Positions 1-5,413 of a DNA stretch of 9,364 bases are shown one piece after another. Source of the stretch: DATBLZ01 sp036555065 (GTDB lineage: Bacteria > Pseudomonadota > Gammaproteobacteria > Steroidobacterales > Rariloculaceae); the NCBI GenBank assembly GCA_036555065.1, contig DATBLZ010000013.1, positions 1-9,364 on the forward strand. Reading direction: 5' to 3'. How positions within the stretch are numbered: the stretch's first letter is position 1; every line of letters begins with the position of its first letter. The notes under the pieces are model-generated. The model saw only the letters and a program-made list of their open reading frames with translations. It made no database searches and was not told the origin of the DNA. Made by a program: the position numbers and the translations under genes.

Positions 1-2
1 GC

Positions 3-56
3 GACGAGCTGACGCAGGTCGCCGCGCAAATGCGTGCGGCGATCGCCACTAACTAA
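3..56 (+). CDS. 3' end of an unidentified upstream gene (partial)
   Basis: The third forward frame is open from the left edge to a TAA at 54-56 and reads DELTQVAAQMRAAIATN, an amphipathic, alanine-rich tail typical of a soluble bacterial protein C-terminus. It would end 11 bp before the stop of the convergent rpmG gene, which is normal gene packing. Only 17 residues are visible, so the family cannot be identified. The other two forward frames also stop within these 56 bases, so the frame choice rests on plausibility alone. It could be non-coding downstream sequence of rpmG instead. Confidence 0.35.
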   Translation, partial: DELTQVAAQMRAAIATN

Positions 57-67
57 GACCGCGTTCC

Positions 68-223
68 CTACTTGATTTTCGATTCTTTGTAGGCGACGTG
101 CTTGCGCGCGACGGGATCGTATTTCTTGACCTCCATCTTCTCGGGATGGAGGCGGCGATTCTTCGTCGTCGTGTAGTAGTGCCCGGTTCCGGCGGACGAC
201 ACCAAGCGGATTTTCTCGCGCAT
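68..223 (-). CDS. rpmG: 50S ribosomal protein L33
   Basis: Small, basic 51-residue protein of the large ribosomal subunit, located near the E site. The sequence MREKIRLVSSAGTGHYYTTT followed by KNRR and a lysine-rich tail (KESKIK) is characteristic of bL33. It lacks the two CXXC pairs of the zinc-binding paralogue, so it is the C-minus type. The frame stays open far upstream, but ATG at 221-223 is chosen for two reasons: it gives the family length, and it has a strong Shine-Dalgarno (GGAGGG at 235-230, six bases of spacing). That Shine-Dalgarno overlaps the TAG of rpmB, so the two genes are probably translationally coupled in the usual rpmB-rpmG operon. No intrinsic terminator with a U-run was found after the stop. 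Confidence 0.96.
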   Translation of the reverse strand: MREKIRLVSSAGTGHYYTTTKNRRLHPEKMEVKKYDPVARKHVAYKESKIK

Positions 224-234
224 CGGGGTCCCTC

Positions 235-471
235 CTAGACGTGCTCGCCGCGAGCGCGGAGCTCGGCGACGACCTTGTCGATGCCTTTCTTGTCGATGAT
301 TCGCAGACCTTGACGCGAAACCTTGAGCTTGACGTACCGTTTCTCGTTCTCGAGCCAAAAGCGGACCGTATGCAGATTCGGCAAGAAACGCCGACGCGTC
401 TTGTTGTTCGCGTGGGAAACCGTGTTCCCGTACATCGGGCCCTTGCCCGTCACTTGGCAAACTCTGGACAT
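235..471 (-). CDS. rpmB: 50S ribosomal protein L28
   Basis: A 78-residue bL28, the family's standard length, and a large-subunit protein. It opens with MSRVCQVTGKGPMYGNTVSH and contains RRRFLPNLHTVRFW (about residues 26-39) and IDKKGIDKVVAELRARGE near the C-terminus, all hallmarks of proteobacterial L28. Only one cysteine (C5) is present, so it is not the zinc-ribbon form. ATG at 469-471 is the canonical start. Its upstream sequence is purine-rich (GCAAGAAG) but lies too close to the ATG to be a classical Shine-Dalgarno. It is first in the rpmB-rpmG operon, 11 bp from rpmG. A sigma70-like promoter at 501-530 would give a leader of about 20-25 nt. Confidence 0.97.
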   Translation of the reverse strand: MSRVCQVTGKGPMYGNTVSHANNKTRRRFLPNLHTVRFWLENEKRYVKLKVSRQGLRIIDKKGIDKVVAELRARGEHV

Positions 472-500
472 CTTCTTGCGCTCGGCTGCGAGGGGCCGGG

Positions 501-530
501 ACTATACAGGGTCCAACCGGCCGCCGGCAA
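501..530 (-). promoter_or_regulatory. Putative sigma70 promoter of rpmB-rpmG
   Basis: Read on the minus strand, TTGCCG (530-525) is followed after 18 bp by TATAGT (506-501). The matches to TTGACA and TATAAT are 4/6 and 5/6. The predicted start of transcription is near 494, about 22 nt before the rpmB ATG. The position fits a strong ribosomal-protein promoter immediately downstream, in the direction of transcription, of the inverted repeat that separates it from radC. This is inferred from consensus only. Confidence 0.5.
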
Positions 531-545
531 GGCAGTCGTGTCCAC

Positions 546-653
546 GGACGTTCGCGCTGGGCTCTCCAGGGACGCCGTGAACCCGTCCCGGGGGGCTTAG
601 GCAGCGCGCGTCCTGCGCGCGACGGCCCTGGAGAGCTCCAGCGCGAATCGTCC
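546..653. repeat. Long imperfect inverted repeat between radC and rpmB
   Basis: Arm 546-574 is nearly the reverse complement of 623-653. Pairing runs 546-550 with 653-649, 551-560 with 647-638, 561-571 with 636-626 and 573-574 with 624-623. There are only two single-base bulges (648 and 637) and one mismatch (572/625), about 28 base pairs in all. The 48-nt centre contains a further hairpin (605-610 with 616-621). Each arm is itself weakly palindromic (CTGG/CCAG at 557-569; CTGGA/TCCAG at 628-641). This looks like a paired palindromic element (REP/BIME-like) or a structured radC 3' UTR. No U-run follows on either strand, so a classical intrinsic terminator is unlikely. No second copy was found in this window. 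Confidence 0.75.
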
Positions 654-660
654 GCGCGTG

Positions 661-1332
661 CTACACCCACCCGCGCTCGGCGAGCGACACGTGCCCTTGG
701 CGGCTCACGACGAGATGGTCGAGCAGCCGCACGTCGACGAGCGCAAGCGCGCTCGCGAGCTTCGCGGTGATGCCGCGGTCCGCCTCGCTCGGCTCGCAAT
801 CCCCCGAAGGATGATTGTGGCCGAGGATTACGGCTGCGGCATTGTGATAGAGCGCTCGCTTGACGACTTCGCGCGGATAAACGGTCGCGCCGTCGACCGT
901 TCCGCGAAACATCGGCTCGAAACAAATGATTCGGTGCCGTGTGTCGAGAAACAGGCAGCTGAACACCTCGTGCGCGAGCTCGCCGAGGCGGGCGCGAAAG
1001 CATTGAGCCGCATCACCGGGCTTCTTGAGTGCGCGGCGCCGATCGAGTGGGCCTTCGAGATGGCGCCTGCCGAGCTCGAGCGCGGCATGCAAGCGAGCGA
1101 TGCGCGCGGGACCTAGACCGTTCGCGCGCAGCAGCTCGCGCGGGCCCGTGCCGAGCAGCGCATGGAGGCCTCCCCACTGTTCGAGCAGCGTGCGCGCGAG
1201 CACTTGCGCTTGTGCCTGCCCTGCGCCGACGGCAAGCACCAGGCCTAAGAGCTCGGCATCGCTCAAGAGGCTCGCCCCCTGCGCGAGCAGCCGGTCGACG
1301 GGCTTTTGGGTCTGGACTGCGAAATCGGGCAT
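661..1332 (-). CDS. radC: RadC family JAMM-domain protein
   Basis: A 223-residue RadC/UPF0758 protein. The N-terminal part (about 1-95) carries the LLSDAELLG motif and a helix-hairpin-helix-like segment (about 60-80). The C-terminal MPN/JAMM domain (about 105-223) shows GTVDGATVYPREVVKRAL and GHNHPSGDCEPSEAD. The expected metal-site residues are present: E122, H172, H174, S182 and D185. Named for radiation sensitivity, but its biochemical role remains unsettled; the fold suggests a metalloprotease or deubiquitinase-like hydrolase. The frame is open for 52 more codons upstream. ATG at 1330-1332 is chosen because AAGGAG lies four bases before it and the length fits the family. It is divergent from coaBC across 140 bp, and its neighbour order with rpmB and coaBC is the classic gammaproteobacterial one. 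Confidence 0.94.
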   Translation of the reverse strand: MPDFAVQTQKPVDRLLAQGASLLSDAELLGLVLAVGAGQAQAQVLARTLLEQWGGLHALLGTGPRELLRANGLGPARIARLHAALELGRRHLEGPLDRRRALKKPGDAAQCFRARLGELAHEVFSCLFLDTRHRIICFEPMFRGTVDGATVYPREVVKRALYHNAAAVILGHNHPSGDCEPSEADRGITAKLASALALVDVRLLDHLVVSRQGHVSLAERGWV

Positions 1333-1336
1333 GGCG

Positions 1337-1342
1337 CTCCTT
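1337..1342 (-). promoter_or_regulatory. Shine-Dalgarno that fixes the radC start
   Basis: On the minus strand AAGGAG (1342-1337) precedes ATG 1332-1330 by four bases. This supports the 223-residue form over the longer open frame that extends upstream to about 1488. Confidence 0.75.
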
Positions 1343-1386
1343 CGCGACAACGAGCAGCATGGTGGAAGGCTTGGGATTGCGCACGG

Positions 1387-1394
1387 GGTATAAG
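1387..1394. promoter_or_regulatory. TATAAG-type -10 element in the radC/coaBC divergent gap
   Basis: The 140-bp gap between the divergent radC and coaBC starts contains an AT-rich island. It reads TATAAG on the plus strand (1389-1394, 5/6 to TATAAT) and TATACC on the minus strand (1392-1387, 4/6). Neither has a convincing -35 hexamer at 16-18 bp. It is the best -10 candidate for coaBC (leader about 70 nt) and possibly for radC, but this is a consensus guess. Confidence 0.3.
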
Positions 1395-1472
1395 TTTGCA
1401 GGCCGTCGAGAAACGGGCGTTGCGGTGGAATACGGCCCCGACCGAGGGTAAGCTCGAAGCGTAAGGACACTG

Positions 1473-2714
1473 ATGACAGACCGACCAACCACTCGGCCGC
1501 CGCGAATTCTGCTCGGGGTTACGGGCGGCATTGCCGCCTACAAAGCCCCCGAGATCGTACGGCGCCTCACGGAACGCGGTGCCGAGGTCCAAGTCGTCAT
1601 GAGCCGGGCGGCGATGCAATTCGTTTCGCCATTGACGTTTCAAGCCGTCTCCGGCCGCCGCGTGCGTACCGACCTCTGGGACCACGAAGCCGAGGCGGCC
1701 ATGGGCCACATCGAGCTCGCGCGCTGGGCCGACGTGGTCGTCGTCGCGCCCGCGACCGCGAATTTCTTGGGCCACCTTGCGAACGGCCTCGCCGCAGATC
1801 TCTTGACGACGCTTTGTCTAGCGACGACCGCGCCCGTCGTGATCGCGCCGGCGATGAATCAAGCCATGTGGGCGCATCCGGCAGTGCAGGCGAACCGTAA
1901 AGCTCTCGAAGCACGCGACGTTCGAATGCTCGGTCCGGCGACGGGCGAGCAGGCGTGCGGCGAGACGGGCGAGGGAAGAATGCTCGAGCCTGCAGAAATC
2001 GCGGCCGCGGTTCTCGCGGCGCCGACACCCACGCGCGCCCAGCCGCTAGCGGGCCTGAAAGCCGTCATCACGGCCGGACCGACGCGCGAGGCCATCGATC
2101 CGGTGCGGTACATCACGAACCGCAGCTCCGGGAAAATGGGTTACGCGGTCGCGGCAGCCGCGAGCGAGGCGGGTGCCGAGGTCGTGCTCGTGAGTGGGCC
2201 CGTTGCGCTGCCGGCGCCGCACGGGGTCAGACGCATCGACGTGGAGACCGCCGAGCAGATGTACCGTGCGGTTCACGAGGAGATCGCGGGCACCGATATC
2301 TTCATCGCGTGCGCGGCGGTTTCCGATTACCGGCCGCGAGCCGAATCGCGGCAGAAGATCAAACGGACCGCGAACGAGATGCGCCTCGATCTCGTCCGTT
2401 GCCCCGACACGCTTGCCAGCGTCGCAGCATTGCCGAAACCGCCGTTTACGGTCGGCTTCGCGGCGGAGACCGAGGACGTCGCGCGCCACGCACGCGAGAA
2501 GCTCATAAAGAAGGGCGTTGATATGATCGCCGCGAATCGCGTTGGCCCCGAGTGCGGCTTCGACAAGGAGACGAACGCGCTCGATGTGTTTTGGCGTGGC
2601 GGCGAGGTCGAGTTCATCGAGAACTCCAAAGCCGTGCTGGCGAGACAGCTCATAATGCTGATCGCCGAGCGCCTGCATGCGCCCCGCGTCGCGGCCTCGC
2701 CGCGAGCCGTGTAA
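1473..2714 (+). CDS. coaBC: Bifunctional phosphopantothenoylcysteine decarboxylase / phosphopantothenate-cysteine ligase
   Basis: This 413-residue cytosolic flavoenzyme (also called dfp) performs two consecutive CoA-biosynthesis steps. CoaB joins 4'-phosphopantothenate to cysteine with CTP, and CoaC decarboxylates the product to 4'-phosphopantetheine. The CoaC half (about 10-185) shows GVTGGIAAYK, the catalytic histidine H79 in GHIELARWADVVVVAPATAN, PAMNQAMW (126-133) and the substrate-flap cysteine C162 in ACGETGEGRM. The CoaB half (about 193-402) shows AGPTREAIDPVRYITNRSSG with N216, AAVSDYRP (281-288), K295 in QKIKR and FAAETED (329-335). Both active sites therefore appear complete and the length is normal. 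ATG 1473 has AAGGA five bases upstream. The stop codon abuts the ATG of dut, so the two are surely co-transcribed. Confidence 0.97.
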   Translation: MTDRPTTRPPRILLGVTGGIAAYKAPEIVRRLTERGAEVQVVMSRAAMQFVSPLTFQAVSGRRVRTDLWDHEAEAAMGHIELARWADVVVVAPATANFLGHLANGLAADLLTTLCLATTAPVVIAPAMNQAMWAHPAVQANRKALEARDVRMLGPATGEQACGETGEGRMLEPAEIAAAVLAAPTPTRAQPLAGLKAVITAGPTREAIDPVRYITNRSSGKMGYAVAAAASEAGAEVVLVSGPVALPAPHGVRRIDVETAEQMYRAVHEEIAGTDIFIACAAVSDYRPRAESRQKIKRTANEMRLDLVRCPDTLASVAALPKPPFTVGFAAETEDVARHAREKLIKKGVDMIAANRVGPECGFDKETNALDVFWRGGEVEFIENSKAVLARQLIMLIAERLHAPRVAASPRAV

Positions 2715-3185
2715 ATGCCCCCGGTTCGTAGGCCCACGATCGAGCTCAAGATTCTCGATGCGCGCATCGGCCGCGAGTTTCCGCTCCCGAAGCGAGCGAC
2801 GGATGGATCCGCGGGCGTCGACCTTCGCGCCTGCCTCGATGCGCCGCTCGACCTCGCGCCGGGCGCCTGCAAGCTGCTCAGCACCGGCGTTGCCGTGCAC
2901 CTCAAAGATCCTGCAACGGCGGCGATGATCCTGCCGCGCTCGGGCCTAGGGCATAAGCACGGTATCGTGCTCGGCAATCTCGTCGGCTTGATCGATTCCG
3001 ACTACCAGGGCGAGCTCATGGTCTCGTGCTGGAACCGCGGGTCGGCGACCTTTCGGATCGAGCCCGGCGAGCGCATCGCGCAGCTCATCGTGGTCCCCGT
3101 CGTCCAATTCGACTTCGCGGTCGTCGCAAGCTTCGAGGAGAGCGCCCGAGGAGCCGGCGGCTTCGGACACACGGGAACACGTTAG
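2715..3185 (+). CDS. dut: dUTP diphosphatase (dUTPase)
   Basis: A 156-residue trimeric dUTPase that hydrolyses dUTP to dUMP and pyrophosphate, keeping uracil out of DNA and supplying dUMP for dTMP synthesis. All five signature motifs are present: ATDGSAGVDLRA (28-39), PRSGLG (74-79), GLIDSDYQGEL (91-101, with the presumed catalytic aspartate D94 and nearby Y97), ERIAQL (119-124) and the C-terminal flap RGAGGFGHTG (145-154). ATG 2715 follows the coaBC TAA with no gap and has no Shine-Dalgarno of its own, suggesting translation by reinitiation or coupling. The coaBC-dut pairing is classic in gammaproteobacteria. Its TAG overlaps the stop of the convergent DUF4124 gene. Confidence 0.97.
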   Translation: MPPVRRPTIELKILDARIGREFPLPKRATDGSAGVDLRACLDAPLDLAPGACKLLSTGVAVHLKDPATAAMILPRSGLGHKHGIVLGNLVGLIDSDYQGELMVSCWNRGSATFRIEPGERIAQLIVVPVVQFDFAVVASFEESARGAGGFGHTGTR

Positions 3186-3835
3186 AGCCTTTTGAGCTCT
3201 CTGAACCGGATGATGTCCTTCTCGAACGCTTCGCTGAGCGCGGTCTGATCGTTGCGCGTGCGTACGAGCGTCTGCTCGTAAAGCGCGATCGAAGCCTGCG
3301 CGCGTTGCAGGTCGAGCGCAAGCTCCTCGGGAACCGGCGGCGCGTCCTGTTTAGGGCTATAGGGCTTATAGACGCTCGCTTCACCCTCGAGTGACGTGAG
3401 CCGCTTGCGGAGGTTCGCGAGATAAAGCTCGGTAACCTTGATTTGCGAGCTTAAGAGCTCGAGCCGGCGGTCGCGGAGGTCTTCGATGTCGGCGACCGTA
3501 ATGTAGGTCTCGAGCAACATGCGGTCGCGGCGCGCGGCATTATCGCGGGCGAGCTGCTCGGCATCGGCGATCGCCTGTTGCCGATCGAGCTCGGCGCGCT
3601 CCTCGGCCGTCACCTCGCCTTCCTCGAATCCCACGGTCACGGCTTGGTCGTTGAGGACATCGCGGTCGACGTTTGCGTACTCGGGCGGGATACGGTCGCC
3701 GTAGCGGACGATGCCGTCCTTGTCGACCCAACGGTAGAGTCGCGGCTGCTGATGATTTTGCGCGAACGCGCCGACGGCCGGCAGTGCGAGGCCGGCAGTC
3801 AGAGCAATCAGCGTGGCAATGGCCTTACGGTTCAC
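3182..3835 (-). CDS. Secreted DUF4124-domain coiled-coil protein
   Basis: 217 residues. A signal peptide (about 1-26, MNRKAIATLIALTAGLALPA followed by VGAFAQ) precedes a short DUF4124 domain (about 32-55, LYRWVDKDGIVRYGDRIPP), so it is probably periplasmic. The rest is long charged helices (about 75-150 and 170-217) likely to form coiled coils, separated by a proline-rich stretch (160-170). DUF4124 modules are common in proteobacterial envelope proteins and no reaction is known. The start is GTG (3833-3835). A TAA lies immediately upstream in frame and the signal peptide starts there, so no other start is credible, although no Shine-Dalgarno is visible. A TATATG with an upstream TG (3874-3869) may be an extended -10 promoter. 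The stop overlaps that of dut. Confidence 0.85.
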   Translation of the reverse strand: MNRKAIATLIALTAGLALPAVGAFAQNHQQPRLYRWVDKDGIVRYGDRIPPEYANVDRDVLNDQAVTVGFEEGEVTAEERAELDRQQAIADAEQLARDNAARRDRMLLETYITVADIEDLRDRRLELLSSQIKVTELYLANLRKRLTSLEGEASVYKPYSPKQDAPPVPEELALDLQRAQASIALYEQTLVRTRNDQTALSEAFEKDIIRFRELKRL

Positions 3836-3868
3836 TTATGTCAAACGTCGTCGAGGTTACCGAAGTCA

Positions 3869-3877
3869 CATATACCA
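3869..3877 (-). promoter_or_regulatory. Possible extended -10 promoter of the DUF4124 gene
   Basis: On the minus strand TGGTATATG (3877-3869) carries an extended -10 TGn before TATATG. No good -35 is at the usual distance (TTTCTT at 16 bp is the nearest). It would start transcription about 27 nt before the GTG. Weak evidence; read-through from pyrE upstream is the alternative. Confidence 0.3.
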
Positions 3878-3906
3878 GATTCAGGAACGCAAGAAAGCAC
3901 GACTGT

Positions 3907-3921
3907 GCCCGGTTTTCGGGC
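3907..3921 (-). terminator. GC-rich stem-loop at the end of pyrE
   Basis: A perfect 5-bp stem GCCCG/CGGGC with a 5-nt loop overlaps the last base of the pyrE stop codon. Read on the minus strand, a pyrimidine-rich CTTTCTT follows only after about ten bases, so termination would be inefficient. It may be a weak terminator or an mRNA-protecting hairpin. Confidence 0.3.
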
Positions 3922-4577
3922 TAACGGTCGTCGGAAACGCCGTAACGATGCCGGTAGGCGCGCACCGCCGGCAGTTGAGCCGAGTATTCGCGACTCTCCT
4001 CGAGGTGGTCGAGGAGATCCGTCAGCGAGACGATGCTGCGGATCGGAATTCCGATTTCAGCCTCCATTTGCTGGGAGGCCGGAATTCCGGCTCGCGTGCC
4101 GACTTCCTCGCGATCGAGAGCGACAAGCACGCCGACCGGCGTGCCCCCGGCCGAGCGGATGATCTCCGAGACCTCGCGAATCGATGTCCCGGCAGTGATG
4201 ACGTCGTCGAGTATCAGCACGCGGCCCGCGATCGGCGCGCCGATCGACTTGCCTTGCTCGCCGTGATCCTTCGCTTCCTTGCGGTTATACGCATAGGGGT
4301 AATCGAGATCATGGTGCTCCGCGAGCGCGGCGGCGGCGAGAACAACGAGCGGAATGCCCTTGTAAGCGGGACCGAACAGCATGTCGAACTTGATGTCGAG
4401 CGACGCGACTGCGGCCGCGTAGACGCGTCCGAGCTTCGCTGCCGCATATCCGGTGTTGAATCCGCCCGCATTGAAAAAGTAGGGACTTACACGCCCGGAC
4501 TTCAGCGTGAACTGCCCGAACTTGAGTACCTCGAGCTCGAGCGCGAGCTCCAGAAATTCTGTTTTGTACGCTTTCAT
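3921..4577 (-). CDS. pyrE: Orotate phosphoribosyltransferase
   Basis: A 218-residue cytosolic enzyme that transfers phosphoribose from PRPP to orotate, making OMP in de novo pyrimidine synthesis. Visible features are FTLKSGR with K26, SPYFFNAG (31-38), FGPAYKGIPL with K73, the mobile catalytic loop NRKEAKDHGE (98-107, with K100, K103 and H105) and the PRPP-binding motif VLILDDVITAGTS (120-132). It is very close to E. coli PyrE. The frame runs 12 codons further upstream to a TTG, but ATG 4575-4577 matches the family start MKxYxxxF and is preferred. No Shine-Dalgarno precedes it, and the likely leader is only about 15 nt. It is divergent from the ExoIII-family gene, an arrangement like crc-pyrE in Pseudomonas. 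Confidence 0.96.
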   Translation of the reverse strand: MKAYKTEFLELALELEVLKFGQFTLKSGRVSPYFFNAGGFNTGYAAAKLGRVYAAAVASLDIKFDMLFGPAYKGIPLVVLAAAALAEHHDLDYPYAYNRKEAKDHGEQGKSIGAPIAGRVLILDDVITAGTSIREVSEIIRSAGGTPVGVLVALDREEVGTRAGIPASQQMEAEIGIPIRSIVSLTDLLDHLEESREYSAQLPAVRAYRHRYGVSDDR

Positions 4578-4597
4578 GGGAGCGGCGCGTTTCTTTG

Positions 4598-4626
4598 TAT
4601 CATACCGCGCCAACGTCCCGGCGCAA
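4598..4626. promoter_or_regulatory. Overlapping divergent -10 elements between pyrE and xthA
   Basis: The seven bases 4598-4604 read TATCAT on the plus strand (4598-4603) and TATGAT on the minus strand (4604-4599), each 5/6 to TATAAT. For pyrE, TTGCGC lies 16 bp upstream (4626-4621). For xthA the -35 is poor. Predicted starts are near 4592 (pyrE) and 4610 (xthA). The latter would exclude initiation at the TTG at 4595 and favour 4637. Confidence 0.4.
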
Positions 4627-4636
4627 TTTTCCTCGA

Positions 4637-5413
4637 TTGCGAATAATAACCATCAACGCCAACGGGTTGCGCGCAGCGACCCGCAAGGGATTGTTACGGT
4701 GGTTCGTGCGCCAACGCGCCGACGTGCTTTGTGTTCAAGAGCTCAGGGCACGCGAAGCCGAGCTTGCAGCGCGTGAGTTCCAAGCGCGCGGCTTCCACCG
4801 GTATCTCTTCTGCGCTGCCCGCGCCGGCTACAGCGGGGTTGCAATCTACTCGCGCAGGGAGCCGACGCAAATCGTCCGCGGTTTCGGCGACTCGGAATTC
4901 GACACGGAGGGTCGGTATATCGAGGCTATCTTCGCGAACGTTGCGATCGCGAGCGTCTACTTTCCCTCAGGCTCGTCCGGGCCGGCGCGGCAAGAGGCGA
5001 AGCTGCGCTTTCTCATGAGGTTCGAGGCGCACATGCAGAAGCTCGCGCAACGGTCCATTCCTTGTATCTTGTGCGGCGACGTGAACATCGCCCACAAACC
5101 CATCGACCTCAAGAACTGGCGCGCAAACCAGAGGCACCCGGGGTTCACGCCCGAGGAGCGGGCGTGGATGGATCACATGCTCGAGGAAGTCGGGTACGTC
5201 GACGCGTTTCGCGTCGTGAATCAGGAGCCCGAGCAGTACACGTGGTGGTCGAACCTCGGCCGGGCGTGGGCGAAGAACGTCGGCTGGCGCATCGACTATC
5301 AGCTCGCGACGCCGAGCTTCGAGGACCGCGTTCAAGGCGCCTCGATCTATAAGCGCCGCCGGTTCTCGGACCACGCGCCGTTGACGATCGATTACGATCT
5401 GGAGCTCTTATGA
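4637..5413 (+). CDS. xthA: Exodeoxyribonuclease III / AP endonuclease family protein (Crc-like clade)
   Basis: About 258 residues of the exonuclease-endonuclease-phosphatase fold. ExoIII enzymes cut DNA at abasic sites and degrade 3' ends in base excision repair. The active site looks intact: N7 (NANG), E35 (VQE), Y108 (YFPSG), D148 and N150 (GDVNIAH), D220 (WRIDYQL) and D245-H246 (SDHAPL). The segment IDLKNWRANQRHPGF followed by ERAWMD strongly recalls Pseudomonas Crc, which also lies beside pyrE but, as I remember it, has lost these catalytic residues. No in-frame ATG exists near the N-terminus. TTG 4637 begins RIITINANG as family members do; TTG 4595 would add 14 residues. No clear Shine-Dalgarno is present. 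The final TGA overlaps the ATG of the permease gene, implying translational coupling. Confidence 0.88.
   Translation: MRIITINANGLRAATRKGLLRWFVRQRADVLCVQELRAREAELAAREFQARGFHRYLFCAARAGYSGVAIYSRREPTQIVRGFGDSEFDTEGRYIEAIFANVAIASVYFPSGSSGPARQEAKLRFLMRFEAHMQKLAQRSIPCILCGDVNIAHKPIDLKNWRANQRHPGFTPEERAWMDHMLEEVGYVDAFRVVNQEPEQYTWWSNLGRAWAKNVGWRIDYQLATPSFEDRVQGASIYKRRRFSDHAPLTIDYDLELL

Noticed and set aside
39..46. GCGATCGC octamers (39-46 and two more, near 3567 and 4943), like the cyanobacterial HIP1 repeat.
   Set aside because: Three copies in a 9-kb GC-rich window are only modestly above chance, two lie in coding sequence, and the gene content is gammaproteobacterial.
601..625. Nested GCGCGC hairpin (605-621) as an intrinsic terminator of radC.
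   Set aside because: No U-run follows on the minus strand; it is better described as part of the larger inverted repeat.
224..1003. Upstream extension of the rpmG frame to a 311-residue protein.
   Set aside because: It overlaps rpmB and radC in another frame, is arginine-rich low-complexity sequence, and the L33 start has a strong Shine-Dalgarno.
2046..2900. Long open frame on the minus strand opposite coaBC and dut (284 codons).
   Set aside because: Typical antisense shadow of GC-rich codons; no recognisable domain, while both plus-strand genes have full motif sets.
4578..4613. Twelve-codon N-terminal extension of pyrE from a TTG.
   Set aside because: Family members begin at MKxYxxxF, and the predicted pyrE -10 (4604-4599) lies inside the extension.
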